In this document: in pieces, positions 45,922-57,934 of the stretch | Layout: the number at the start of each line of letters is the position of its first letter | Numbering within the stretch: the stretch's first letter is position 1 | Assembly: GCA_963931865.1 (NCBI GenBank) | Contig: OZ007505.1 | Coordinates: 3,826,868 to 3,890,867, forward strand | Length of the DNA stretch: 64,000 nt | Direction of reading: 5' to 3' | From: Axinella damicornis | Taxonomy: Eukaryota > Porifera > Demospongiae > Axinellida > Axinellidae | Notes under the pieces: model-generated | The model's database searches: none | What the model saw: only the letters and a program-made list of their open reading frames with translations | What the model was told of the DNA's origin: nothing | Program-made: the position numbers and the translations under genes

Positions 45922-48900
45922 CTATGTCCAGGTAAAGGAGGCAACCATCATGCCATAGTAGCTGGGATGGTAGTTTGCAAACAGCTTTGGAGACCAAAAC
46001 TTTAGTCCCCTGCACGTGTTGGGAGATAAAGGGGGATACGCAAAACTTAGAACTCTGTGTATCTTATTCAACCTACTAACTGTGCAATGAGCAGACCCTT
46101 CATGCTGCTGTGGCACCAAAACCAGTATCCGCTGGTCACACCACGCACAGAGCTAGTGCTATACACTACGGAATTACGAGATCTCACCATTATGAACTAT
46201 TTCGGAGGTTCAAACTACCAGACTGGTAATGCATGGGTGCTCTCACTCACGCCGCTTCCATCAGGCCGTGCAACATGACCAGTCCAGTGTACCCACACGA
46301 GAGTGCTCTGTCCACATACTCGGCAGCTGTCCCCAGAAGGACAGCTGCATTCAGAGTGGCCGCCCATTCACCACATGCCTGCGAATGGAGAACAATACAG
46401 GCCATTGTACAGTAGACTAGTAGTAGTCTAGCTTCAGCTAGACTTCACATCATGCATTCACATTTTTGACATAAGAACCGCACAAGTTTATTTTCTTGTG
46501 TGAGTGACATCAAGGCTAGAATTTATACCGTAGTGTCGTGAAAGAGCACCATGCAACCCCCATATTTACTTCTGGTATAGGGTCTACTCGGATGAGCAGC
46601 CAGACATCACGGTACTGCAAGCACATCATGCAGGAGGTGGCATAGTCTCCCCGTCTGGGTTGGGAGTCTGGTTCCGAGACTAGAGCTGGTCTGTGTAGCT
46701 CACAAACTGCATGCCGTGGATGCATCTCACCTTGTCATATGGTTCTGATGCATTGGAGTAGCCATAGGGTCCGGAAGGCAGGTGGGTGTGGGCAAGGTCA
46801 GCACTGATCACTACCACCACCCTCTCTGGGAGGAGCTTCAGGTAGGCATACAGCTCTGCCCCTGAAGTTATAGTGTAACGTTGCTATATGCATACTGGCT
46901 ACCAATGTATGCAATTGTTACAACTCTTGGAAAACAGAAACAACTTCTGAGAGATTAGCAAGTTAACAAGAAAGAAGAGGTCTCACATTTTCCGCATGGA
47001 CACTTTCACCAGAAAACCAGTCATGATATCAAAGTGTAGCGCTGGTTAGTCAGACCAGGAGTGCATAATGAGGTAGCGCACTACCTCATTATGCACTCCT
47101 GGTCAGACTTACACCAGCCGAGATTCCAATTTTAAAAACAACATTTCGACCACTCTTTGTTGGTCTTCAGGCAATGATACATCAAAGTGCATGAGAAACT
47201 TGAGCTATACTTCTTCAAAACCAGCAAACTCAATGGATTCACTAAGGAAGCTAGGACTCTTCACAAGGCACGATCCAAGGAATTTCAATGATTTATTAGC
47301 TTGTCTAGTATTAGAATAAAACAGCAACTGCATGTTCTAGACATATTGGAGTGAGGGATGTGGCTCGTACACGGGCAATCTGGGCAAGGTATTACAGCAA
47401 CACTGTCACCCACCTAGAGTGAGGAGCTCTGGTATCATAGCAACACTGTCACCCACCTAGAGTGAGGAGCTCTGGTATCATAGCAACACTGTCACCTACC
47501 TAAAGTGAGGAGCTCTGGTATCATAGCAACACTGTCACCCACCTAGAGTGAGGAGCTCTGGTATCATAGCAACACTGTCAGTGTATCTGCGGCTGGGCTG
47601 AGATATGATCATGATCCGGGACTGTGAAGAGAGGAATGGAGTAATGAAGTGGAGGGGGATCACCTCCCCCCACCGCAGGGGGAAAGGGTCTGCGTCTTCC
47701 TGAGCTGGAGGACCATAGGCAGCCAGACCAGAGACGTTGGCTCCCCAGGACTGTTTGCATGTGTGCATGTGTGTGTGTGTGTGTGTGTGTGTGCGTTGTA
47801 CGTGTGTGAAAAGGGGGTTGAACTGTCTGACCTGAGGTATGCACATAATATTTGTGTGACTGTATGATATATGTGTGCATATTCCATCACCTGTAGCTTG
47901 TGTACCAGTTCCAGTGACTTATTCCCATCCATGGCAACTGAGACATTGTAGCAGCATGGAGGACAACCGCAGTTGTCTGTGTCTGCCTGGCCAAACCCCT
48001 GAAGGAGGGAAGGAAGGGAGGGAGGGAGGAGGGAGGGAGGGAGGGACGGTAGGAGGGAGGGGGGAGGGAGGGATGGTGGGAGGGAGGGATGGTGGGAGTG
48101 AGGGATGGTGGGAGGGAGAGAGAGGAGGGGGAGGGGGGAGGGAGAGAGATGATCATGTTGCTTTCTGTAATGTGGTACATGATTCGTGGAAATAGTTGTG
48201 ACAGCAAAAGAGTCATGACCAGGGGCGGATCCAGGATTTTAGAAAGGGGGTTATTTTATATGCAGGCTGCTGGCGAAGGCAGTGCACGGAGGTATGTAGG
48301 GCTGATCAGTCCGCGCAAAGTGCGGAAATTTTTTTTCCTTTATTTTTCAGCTATCAGGATGGGCTCTCGTGGCACCTTCGTGCTTTGCACTGCAAGTTCC
48401 AGATGTGAATGGATTGCAGGACCCGGGGCCGCCATGTGCTTCCGTTTCTTGCTCAAATTTCGCTCACACAACGTAATACGTACGTACGTACATGTAAATA
48501 TACTAGATCGTGGTCTCGCTCCCAAGCCATTCGGTTTCAGCGAGGAGTTGCAATGTAACTGCAGCTAGTTTAATAGTAACTGAGCAGTGAGCACTCAATG
48601 TTGCCCTCGATGCTCGTCACCGCTGCAAGCAAGCGCTTGAAATTATGGGTTGAAAGTAAGGCAAGTTCTTTATTAATTCAACTGTAAGAAGCGGGTTCGA
48701 CCGAACCCAACGAACTACCCCTGGATCCGCCACTGACAATTTGACCAGCTGATTACGGGCCTCACCTCTGGGTTGAGATAGAACAGGAACTGGGAGAGGT
48801 CTGCAATCCCGTGCGGTGTACTTAGAAGAACCAGGTCAGGTTTCAACTCCCCCACGGCTGCCCCAATCTCCTGGCAGGCATCATGCAGGGCCCAGGCCTC

Positions 48901-49770
48901 CAGCAGTGATGTAGTGTTGCTGGTGTTGAAGTACGTGGGATCCAGTGCTATTCCTCCTATGCTGGCATTTGTGTGTGTGTGTAGGAGGGGAGTGTGTAGT
49001 AATTTACTATAACTCAACAAAAATGATTGCTTCTAGCGTGATGAGGCTAAGGTAGAACCAATAGGAATTATAATATATAGACTTCAGTTTCCCGTCCAAC
49101 CTTCCCGAATATTCCACGTATGTATAGGTGGGCTATTTGCCTGTGCAGTCAAGCAGTCAAGAGGCTCTTTGCAATGCAAAAAGTGGTCAAATTTTGAATG
49201 TGTGTAGCAACTCCACCCCCTCCTTCTAATTAGTAGGTCAAGATCCCCGGTCGCATGCGTGAAGAGGGAGTTGCTCCCATATTCACCGTAGTCGCAACTG
49301 CGCAGTTGCGACTACGGTGAATATGGGAGCAACTCCCGCTTCACATATGCCAAAAAAGAATCAACAGTCCGACAACCAAGAAACATGATCACTAGCAAGA
49401 GCGCATGATGACATTGTTGTCATTGCGGTGCAGGTCCTCCACTGCAATGACCATCATGATGTTTCGCCCCGCCCATGGGAAAGGTCTGGGCAACGCGAGA
49501 CTGTGCGCTTTTGTCGCTATGCATGCAATGGCCTGCCATATGGGCACCGCTCTCTACCTCATTAAGCGCTCCCGTTTTCTATTATTGCGGTCATTGCATA
49601 ATTATTTTTGAGCAACGCATAATTAGAGCACCTCCAGTACACGGCTGCCCTCTAGCTCTCTGTCCCTGTAAGTCCCACTCACCGTGCGGCATGACAAAGG
49701 CTGCCATCACCTCCGCGTGTACCCTCACTGCCCAACAGACCACCAGCAGGATCAGAAGCATCAGAGCCAT
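45922..49770 (-). CDS. Secreted class III extradiol dioxygenase-like protein (LigB fold)
   Basis: Seven exons, 49770-49683, 48956-48766, 47998-47891, 47750-47543, 46861-46731, 46378-46251 and 46009-45922, close in frame to 313 residues. It begins with a clear signal peptide (MALMLLILLVVCWAVRVHA), then AAFVMPHGGIALDP, whose HGG fits the metal-binding histidine near the N-terminus of LigB-type enzymes. Further family-like blocks: LKPDLVLLSTPHG, PLRWGEVIPLHFI, VVVVISADLAHTHL, CGYTGLVMLHGLM and HPSYYGMMVA. There is a CGCPPCC cluster and several N-glycosylation sequons, fitting an extracellular protein. The enzyme class cleaves catechol-type rings with Fe(II); the substrate here is unknown. The donor of exon 4 is embedded in a fourfold 43-bp repeat. 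Head-to-head with SWEET, 92 bp apart. Confidence 0.82.
47049..47109. repeat. Perfect 61-bp hairpin
   Basis: GTCTGACCAGGAGTGCATAA-type arms and complement around ATGAGGTAGCGCACTACCTCAT, in a LigB-like intron. Different ends from other families. Confidence 0.9.
47396..47580. repeat. 43-bp tandem repeat that copies an exon end and splice donor
   Basis: Four copies of CATAGCAACACTGTCACCCA plus CCTAGAGTGAGGAGCTCTGG TAT. On the minus strand each copy contains the last bases of LigB-like exon 4 and its GTGGGTG (or GTAGGTG) donor, so four equivalent donors lie in series. Confidence 0.9.
48008..48148. repeat. GGGA/GGAT tandem repeat
   Basis: Purine-rich low-complexity DNA just upstream in sense order of LigB-like exon 3. 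Confidence 0.85.
48219..48737. mobile_element. About 515-bp TIR element (GGGGCGGATCCAGGA ends)
   Basis: Left end CAGGGGCGGATCCAGGATTT and right end CCCCTGGATCCGCCACTG are inverted. No transposase ORF. A non-autonomous DNA transposon by structure; superfamily not assigned. Confidence 0.75.
49278..49335. repeat. Perfect 58-bp hairpin
   Basis: GCTCCCATATTCACCGTAGT and complement around GCGCAACTGCGCAGTTGCGA; in the first LigB-like intron. Confidence 0.92.
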
Positions 49771-49862
49771 CAAGCAAGCGATTTCTTTTTGCGGACACCG
49801 AAAACAACCTGGTTTCACTTCGGTACGGTCTGGGAACCAGACTCGTGAGCGGGCTGTATGTG
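49771..49862. promoter_or_regulatory. Bidirectional promoter, LigB-like / SWEET
   Basis: 92 bp between start codons. It includes GGTCTGGGAACCAGACTCGT, which matches the terminal arm of the TAGTCTCG foldback family, so the shared promoter contains a transposon remnant. Confidence 0.55.
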
Positions 49863-52800
49863 ATGGACACGCTTAGGCTGGTCTCTGGCGTGGCCACCGT
49901 ATCGACTATTGGTGTGTTCTCCGCTGGGATGTAAGCAATGCAGAGTACTGTAGCATAGTCGAGTTTCACCTTTCACCTTACTGTAACTGCAGATGGATTC
50001 TCTGTGTAGCTCATCTATCAGTCCAACCTTGCTGAAACACCTAACACACTAGTACACAGATAAGCCATCTGTAGTGAAGGTCTGGCATGTGCATGTGTTA
50101 GTATTGCATACCAGATCTTAGTCTCGTGCCCAGACTCCACTCACAAGTGGCTTAGCACAAACTAAACCCAACCTCTTGATCCCCCAGTACGGAACTGTTT
50201 TCTGTGTCATCACATGGGAAGAAAAGGTCCGGAATCTCTGGACCACTTTGATTGCATGAATGGAGTGTAGTTGTTTCTGTCCTGCCAAAATGATTTCAGA
50301 ATCTTGAAAAGAAGCTGTTCTAAAGTTTGGAATCCATAAGTGACTTCTGACTCTGTTCAAAATTGAACGCAGAACACAGCATTCCAAAACATTCAAGCAG
50401 TGAGGTCAAAGGTCTGACACACAAGGCTATGAAGAACTTGCCTCCAATACCATGCTTAGTCTCATCATCAGACACTCCATGTGTACATGCAGTGCTGTCG
50501 GAAAATCAGGAGAGAAATAACAGGGTCTGATAAAAGGGGTTACTAGCAGACCCAGTTGGAATGTGAGGAATCTCAACAAATAACTGCACATATTATTATG
50601 CCTGTTAAATCCTGGCTGTGGCACCAAGAGTGCGATTGCCTCTGCAAGCATACACTCTCATCCGTATCTGCTCTCCCGCACACACCTCATCTCTATATAC
50701 ACTCTCATCCATATCTGCTCTCCCGCACACACTTCATCTCCATAAACATTCTCTCACACATCATCAAACGCATACATGCACACATCTGCCCTTGCAGTTT
50801 GATATGCCGCAAGATCCATGCCAGCAAGAGTGTGGGCGTGGTCCCCCATCTCCCGTTTGTGGCTGCATTGATTAAGTGAGGAGAGAACTAGTTGAGTGTT
50901 ACCATAGAAACAGGTATTATGCTGAGGAGAAGCAAATGATTTTGCCTGAAGGGGGTAGGTATCCACTCCCACTCTCCCTACTTGCACTCCAATGATAGCC
51001 TCGTTCCCAGGCCTCGCGTTTGTCACTAGCAGTCTTGCAGTACCCCAGCGTTTGTTGCTTGCAGTACTAAAGTGACTAACGCTGGGGTGAGAAGGCCTGG
51101 GACTCCTGGCCCAAATGCAGTACTCCATAGAGAGTGCAATATATAGTATTTCAGTGATGCTTGTACCCACCCAGCTGCTCCCTGTGGATGACCTATGGTT
51201 ACCTCAAACCAGACACCATGGTGCTGCTGGTGAACCTGGTTGGAGAAGTCCTGCAACTCTTCTACATCCTCATCTACCATACCTACGCTGAGAGTAAAGT
51301 ACATTGAGCACACCATCCCACCTCCTCATCACCCCTCCCCTCCCTCTACCATAACCTTTGCTCTGTTGAGAATAAATTGCAATTTTTCTTTCCCATTCTA
51401 CACACATCATTACTACTTCTCCATCCTTTCCTTTGTCCTCCCTCAACCTCTTACACACATCCATGCACAGTATGGTGTCAGAAGAGACTTCTCAATAGCT
51501 CTGGCCATTGTGATACCCGTAGCCCTCTATTACTCCTTCCTCGTCAGAGACAAGGCCGCCCTATTAACCCAGCTGGGAATCATTTGCAACTTCTTCGCAA
51601 TTTGTTTCTTTGCGTCCCCCCTTTCCACAATGGTATGTACTCTCCTCCCTCCCCTCTTGCCTCCTCCCTTGTCTCCCCTCCTCCATCTCCCCTCCATACT
51701 CTGTTCACTCTCCTTCCCTCCCTCCTCTCATTCTTTCACCCTCCTCCCTTCCTCTCCCTCCCCTCCAACTCTCGGCAGCGCTGAGTAGGCTTTAGAAGTT
51801 ATGGTACAAAAGACATTTCAGCTGCACATTTGTTACGGACTCCCTCTTATCTTTCTTCCTCCCCTCCCCTCCTCTCAGGTTCAGGTGATACGTTCTCAGA
51901 GCACGGAGACCATGTCCCTTCCCCTCTCCTTCATGTCAGCTGTCTGTACAGCATCGTGGGCTGTATATGGTGTGCTCGTGAAAGATGTGTACATTCAGGT
52001 TAGTTGGGTAAACATAGAGCACAGTAGAGGAGGTTGGACACAGTCATGTGACATACATGCGTAAGCGAGTATCTCAACAACATTGACATTATTTTGAAAG
52101 CTCTATAGTGGAGTAGATTCCGAATATGCAGTCAACCCCGTTCAATCGCTGGATCACTTAGGCTGTACGGCCTTTTGAAGGTGCACCCGTGCGGGATGGC
52201 AGAGAAGCCAGTGCTACCGCTGGTCCAGGCACTCCTATCTTTCAAACTCCCCAACTGTAGCTTCACTTCTCGTTGGCACTTTACATTTACCTTTAGTCCC
52301 AGGCCATGTTGATGTGGGAACAGGGCTAGTGAGGTTAGGAATGGAAAACTTGTCATCTGCCGTATATCTTCTAAGAATTTGGACGGTTTCTATTAATTAT
52401 TCATAAGCCTTGCCGAAATAATTGGAAGTAAAATCTCAAAATTTGCTCTAAAATGCAAAAGTGCCGAATAATTAGAAGTGCTAACCGTGGTCGGTTGGGG
52501 TTTTTTTCCACTCGAGATTCAAGTCTCAAGATCGAGCAGCTATACTGGTAGGGCAAGCTATGTAGTCTTTCCTCTTGGACTTGTGATACTCCATACTTTT
52601 GACTAGCACCTGCGTCGGAATTGTCGGCGTACAAAGTGATCGATCTCGAACTGTGCTGCAGGCCGGATTTTTTAGAAGATATACAGTATTTCCGCTCAAG
52701 CGCAGCACATAGTCACATGCACAGAAAATGTGTCCAACCACCAACCTCCTCTGGATCATTTACAGATCATTGTAGATTACTAGCCTCATTCCCAGACCGT

Positions 52801-55800
52801 TCCTACCACCAGTATTTGATCTGTTGCAGTATGCAAATACAGCAAGGGAAAGCCTGGGAGATCTGGTCACATGTGGTGCCATCAGGTAGACACATGGAGG
52901 GCAATGCCCAACGAAGAATCTCAATGCCTTTTCTTGTATTGTCTCCCCAGTTGACCTGTCAGAGTGGTCCTGTAACCAGTCTCTAAGGAATATACAGTTT
53001 AACACGCAGGGTTAAACTAAGTTAACATGAACGAGCACTGAGGGGGTGTGGTGATGAGCGGAAGTGAACTTATCCAGAGATGCGCATGCGTGCTGGTTAC
53101 TGTGGTCACGGTGGCTAGGGCAGTATGCATGAGCTAGTAGGCGCATGCGTGCCTTGATATCGGTTAGTTACCAGTTAGTTACAACAGTGCAGTGGTACCA
53201 TGCAAGCAGCAATTCGATGGAGACCGTTCTGCTGGCAAATTGTCGGCCAGACGGTGTCACTGTGGTGGAACTGAACGATGTAGTCCGATGGAAGAGTTGG
53301 AGACGAGAGTTGTTGAGCGGTTACTAGCCCGTGTGGCGACGCCGGTCGGCAGGCCTCATCGGCGTGTAGCGGTGAAGGTATTAGCTAACAGGACGGGTCG
53401 TGTAACTGAGGGCACGTAATTGTTGGGGAAGTGTTGTATTGTGGTTAGCTATACTGCTGTCGCCAGGGGCCTGGGAACGAGGCTAATTGTTGGGGAAGTG
53501 TTGTATTGTGGTTAGCTATACTGCTGTCGCCAGGGGCCTGGGAATGAGGCTAATTGTTGGGGAAGTGTTGTGGTTAGCTATACTGCTGTCGCAGGGTTGC
53601 TTGTAATTGTTGGGGAAGTGTTCTGTACTGCTGTCGCAGGGTTGCTTTAATTGTTGTATAATAGCTATAATGCTGTTGTGCTGTCGCTGGGTTGCTTGTA
53701 GTTGTTGGGGAAGTGTTGTATAATAGCTATAATGCTGTTATGCTGTCGCAGGGTTGCTTGCAATTGTTGGGGAAGTGTTCTGTACTGCTGTCGCAGGGTT
53801 GCTTTAATTGTTGTATAATAGCTATAATGCTGTCGCAGGGTTGCTTGTAGTTGTTGGGGAAGTGTTGTATAATAGCTATAATGCTGTTATGCTGTCGCAG
53901 GGTTGCTTGTAGTTGTTGGGGAAGTGTTGTATAATAGCTATAATGCTGTTATGCTGTCGCAGGGTTGCTTGTAGTTGTTGGGGAAGTGTTCTGTACTGCT
54001 GTCGCAGGGTTGCTTTAATTGTTGTATAATAGCTATAATGCTGTTATGCTGTGGCATGGCAGGGTTGCTTGTAGTTGTTGGGGAAGTGTTGTATAATAGC
54101 TATAATGCTGTAATGCTGTCGCAGGGTTGCTTGTAGTTGTTGGGGAAGTGTTGTATAATAGCTATAATGCTGTAATGTAATGCTGTTGCAGGGTTGCTTT
54201 ATTGATGGTTAGGAGAGAACCCATGGTTTTGGTATCAGTAATGTGGTGGCAGTGAAGTAATATTGTAATATGGTGGGGGTACACTATTTATATCACAATT
54301 GCGACTCGATGAAGGTAGTGGCAATGCTGCAGTTGGGGTGTAAATTGAAAGTAACGGTGGGGAGAATAGCTCTACGGAGGAAGGAGATCGTTCTGCTGGC
54401 AAATTGTCGGGAGCCGGGGCTAGTAGACGGTGTAGTGGAACTGAACGACGTCAGTAGCTAGCTAGCTAGCTAGTCCGATGGAAGAGTTCGAGACGAGAAT
54501 TGTTGAGTGGTTACTAGCCCGTATCGTGTGGCGACGCCGGTCGCGGGAGGCCTCGTCGGGGTGTAACAGGATGTACGGGTCGTGGTAAAGGGCACATATA
54601 ATTGTTGGAGAAGTGTCATATTGTGGTAATAATGCTGTCGCAGGGCTGTTTTAAGAATGAACCCATGGTTTTGGTATTAATTATGTGGTGGGGGTACACC
54701 ATATATCACAATTGCGACTCAATGAAGGTATATTGGCAATGCGTTGTGTTGACTGCAGGTTAACGTTCCCTTGCAGCACATACTTCTGTGTAGGTGCATG
54801 GTGGCAGTGGAGTAATATTGTGACGGGTATATATTATAGCATATGCTTACCCAGTAGTGGGTCATGTGGTCATGGGGTTCTTAGTGGTAGTTTGTTGCTG
54901 CACATATTGCTAGGTATAGGTGGTTAGTGACAGTGTGCTCATAATTATGTCAGCAAGTAGCAGCTATAATGCTGCATGTTTATAATTAAGTTTGGTAGCA
55001 GTATAGGTCATCATACTGCCACAGGTGCGTGGTTACCCTGAGTGTGTGTGGTAGTAGGTCATGCTGTCAAGCAAGGTGGTTGTTTATAGTGTGGCAGCAG
55101 GTCACCATATTGCTATGGGTGCATATACTGTGAGTGCATGTGGCAGCAGGTCACCATACTGCCGTGGGTGCTTGGTACAATATATCTGTCATCGGTATTG
55201 GCCCTTATAAGGGCACACAGTAATGGTGCGGTTTTGTATTATGAGAGTTGAATTAATGCCGCAGTGGTATACAACAATTGATTGGTTGTTGGTTAGGATT
55301 ATGAGAAAGGATTGTTTGGTATGTGTGCTGTGGTAGGGGTATACCGTATGTATATGTATACAGTTCTGCGGCAGCGTCAGCTCTGCTGGCCTTGGCATGT
55401 ACACTAGTTACAGCGAGGGTGCATGCTGGAATCTGTGGGAAAATTGTGACCCCATGCACACTGCATATGTCGATGTGGGGGAGGGGACCCAGTTGAGAGA
55501 GTCTGCCGACTACATTTGCGGAGGTATCAGGGAGGGTTCAGTGTAGGATTTGGTTACCGTGGCAGAAGTGAAGTGTAAGGCAGAAATATCAGGTCAGTAT
55601 TGGATCTCAAGGAGGTGGTGGACAGCTACTTTCAGGGGGAGAGAGAAAGTGGCAGTGTGCTAGGCCCAATTCGGAAGGTTTCAATACCAGAAGTGCATGT
55701 TAGTCATTTTGGGGTGATTCCAGAGAGTGAACCTGGAAAGTGGCATTTGACTCATCAGCACCGGAGGGTGGCGGCAGTGTGTATGACGGAATTAGCAAGG

Positions 55801-57934
55801 AAATGTGTTCCCAGTCTTACCTGTCCTTACATGAGGAGGTGGTGAGCTGCATGATGGGTGCATGGTGCAGTTAGGTAGATGAGCAATGATGGCTGAGTTT
55901 GTTTTGAGGGCAGCGTACAGGAGTGAGATGACAGTCATGCATCTATTGTGGATGATCCGGGATGATCAGTGGTTCTGTGGACGTAGTTTGCTGTTTGGGT
56001 GGAAATCTGCTCCCAGGATTTTCAGTGCTATTGCTGATGCACTGGAGAAAATGGGTGTAGAGTGGTTGGGTCATTTATTGGATGACTTTGTGGTGGTTGG
56101 TTCTCCTAAGGTGGTGGACTGTGGGAGAGACCTGGGAGTAGCCTTGGAAACCTTCACAGAGGTTGGGGTTCGGTGACACTGCCGTACTGATGAAAGACTT
56201 TACACTGTGTCGACGGACAGATGCGTCGCGGTTTGTTGCCAATAGAGACACACGATGGACAAACTTCGGCGCACTGGTCATACTTTTGGTTGGCTTTGTC
56301 TGAAAAAAGTGTGCGCGGGCACACAGATAAAGTGGCTTGAAGAGAGGACTTGGGCTAAATTTATCAATGGAGGAATACTGATGTAGTCTACGAGCATCTA
56401 GCTAGCTACATGTTGCCTACGTTGGTCGGTGGTTTCTCGTTGACAAACAGCAGTGCCCAGTGGTTGCAGTGGCAGCCGTCTTGGGCGGGTACATAGGACC
56501 GTTTTAAAGTTTGCATAGTGGGTACATCTGTCAAGGGAAATATTAGTTTCACGACTGAGGGAAGCATTGCACCCATCTGGTCTGGAAGTGGGGCAGTAAC
56601 TGGTAGGAGGCGGGGGTAATTTGCCTCCTGGGTGAGCTTTAAATTGTATATGTTCTTCACCCATGTCATGTTTGCTAGAGCAGGAAACTGGATGTATTTA
56701 TGCATAGCAATTGGTCTTCCCATGGATAGTTTTTGTACAAGTCGGAGGTTGTTAAGTGGTATGGATTATTATTGGTGTGTGGGTATTGCCATGTAAGGTG
56801 GCAGGTTGCTGGGGGAGGTGGTATGCTTTATAGGGCTTGGGGGAGGAAGGAGGTTATAGGACCTCCTTCCTGTGGCGGGATGCTGGGCAGCCTTCAGGGT
56901 AACTAACTAGGCTCCCAGCATTGTCCCCCAAGCTCAGGGGCGGAACAACTGTGTCCTCGATCATCTGAGAGCTCGGGGAAAACTGGTCTCATGCTACCTC
57001 ACGGCAAACACAGGAGTCGGGTTCAGGTTTGGTCGGATACTTGTATACTATTGTTACGGTGTTGGTGAGTGAAATGTTAAATGCAGTTTAACACGCAGGG
57101 TTAACCTAAGTTAACATGAACGAGCACTGAGGGGGTGTGGTGATGAGCGGAAGTGAACTTATCCAGAGATGTGCATGCGTGCTGGTTACCGTGGTCACGG
57201 TGGCTAGGGCAGTATGCATGAGCTAGTAGGCGCATGCGTGCCTTGATATCGGTTAGTTACCAGTTAGTTACAACAGTGCAGTGGTACCATGCAAGCAGCA
57301 ATTCGATGTTCCCTCCCACCCACCCTTGATGCATTTAGGTATAGGGTTGATTGTTGAACTGAATGGTGTTTTGCACAGCAGGTGCTCATATATGATAATT
57401 ATGACCTCCACTGAGCAGGGAAAGGTGACATGCTCAGTGTGACTGGTAGCTTGTGGAGACTGGTTGGCTATAAAGGGTAAGGCGGGATGCTGGGCAGCCT
57501 TCAGGGTAACTAACTAGGCTCCCAGCATTGTCCCCCAAGCTCAGGGGGGGAACAACTGTGTCCCCGATCATCTGAGAGCTCGGGGAAAACTGGTCTCATG
57601 CTACCTCCCGGCAAACACAGGAGTCGGGTTCAGGTTTGGTCGGATGCTTGTATACTATTGTTACGGTGTTGGTGAGTGAAATGTTGACAATCAGTTATAC
57701 TCTTCCCCTTTCCGCACATACACATGCACACCAACATGTAACTACATACCCATGCATGTCCCTCTCCCTCCCTCCTCCCACCCACCCACCCACCCACCCA
57801 CCTACACATACACACATACACATCTACAGTTTCCCAATGCAATAGGGTTGTTGCTCTCACTGATACAGCTCTCCCTGTTTGTCATCTACCGAGGAAAGAA
57901 AAACATTGTCTCCCTGGAAACGCCCATGGTGTAA
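49863..57934 (+). CDS. SLC50A1: SWEET sugar transporter (SLC50A1-like)
   Basis: A seven-helix, double MtN3/saliva-repeat uniporter for sugars. Six exons, 49863-49930, 50798-50875, 51175-51298, 51471-51632, 51879-51998 and 57830-57934, close in frame to 218 residues (human SWEET1 221). Matching blocks: VSTIGVFSAG, KIHASKSVGVVPHLPFVAAL, INCSLWMTYGYLKPD, LLVNLVGEVLQLFYI, then the second repeat with QLGIICNFFAICFFASPLS, IRSQSTETMSLPLSF, ASWAVYGVLVKDVYIQ and FPNAIGLLLSLIQL. Conserved prolines and the NxxSW/Y-type positions (NCSLW, TASWAVYG) are present. The last intron is 5.8 kb because of a retroelement insertion. The start is the first ATG with a phase that fits exon 2; a short upstream ATG-TGA overlaps it. 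Confidence 0.93.
50996..51101. mobile_element. Foldback element, TAGCCTCG family (right end lost)
   Basis: TAGCCTCGTTCCCAGGCCT, core GCTTGCAGTACTAAAGTGAC, then GAAGGCCTGGGA without CGAGGCTA. In a SWEET intron. Confidence 0.7.
52995..57685 (+). mobile_element. Decayed tyrosine-recombinase-type retroelement (DIRS/Ngaro-like) with split direct repeats
   Basis: A 4.69-kb insertion in the last SWEET intron with the layout A1 - interior - B1 - A2 - B2. A1 (52995-53219) and A2 (57084-57308) are 225-bp near-identical copies. B1 (56874-57078) and B2 (57481-57685) are 205-bp near-identical copies. Split direct repeats of this kind are typical of Ngaro/PAT elements. The interior has reverse-transcriptase relics in the plus strand: HVSHFGVIPESEPGKW (about 55695-55745), and LLFGWKSAPRIFSAIADALE with a LLDD active-site-like motif (55886-56176), split by stops and frame changes. 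I did not find a tyrosine recombinase. A minisatellite expands the 5' interior. Confidence 0.75.
53425..54200. repeat. Minisatellite TTGTTGGGGAAGTGTTGTAT inside the retroelement
   Basis: More than ten variable units of about 50-80 bp built from AATAGCTATAATGCTGT, CTGTCGCAGGGTTGCTT and TTGTTGGGGAAGTGTT. The first two units also carry CCTGGGAACGAGGCTAA, a half end of the TAGCCTCG family. Confidence 0.85.

Noticed and set aside
47396..47590. CRISPR-like array of 43-bp repeats
   Set aside because: The repeats are contiguous without spacers and copy an exon end in an animal gene.
52995..57308. LTR retrotransposon with 225-bp LTRs
   Set aside because: A second, separate repeat pair (B1/B2) straddles A2, which fits split direct repeats and not simple LTRs; RT relics look DIRS-like.
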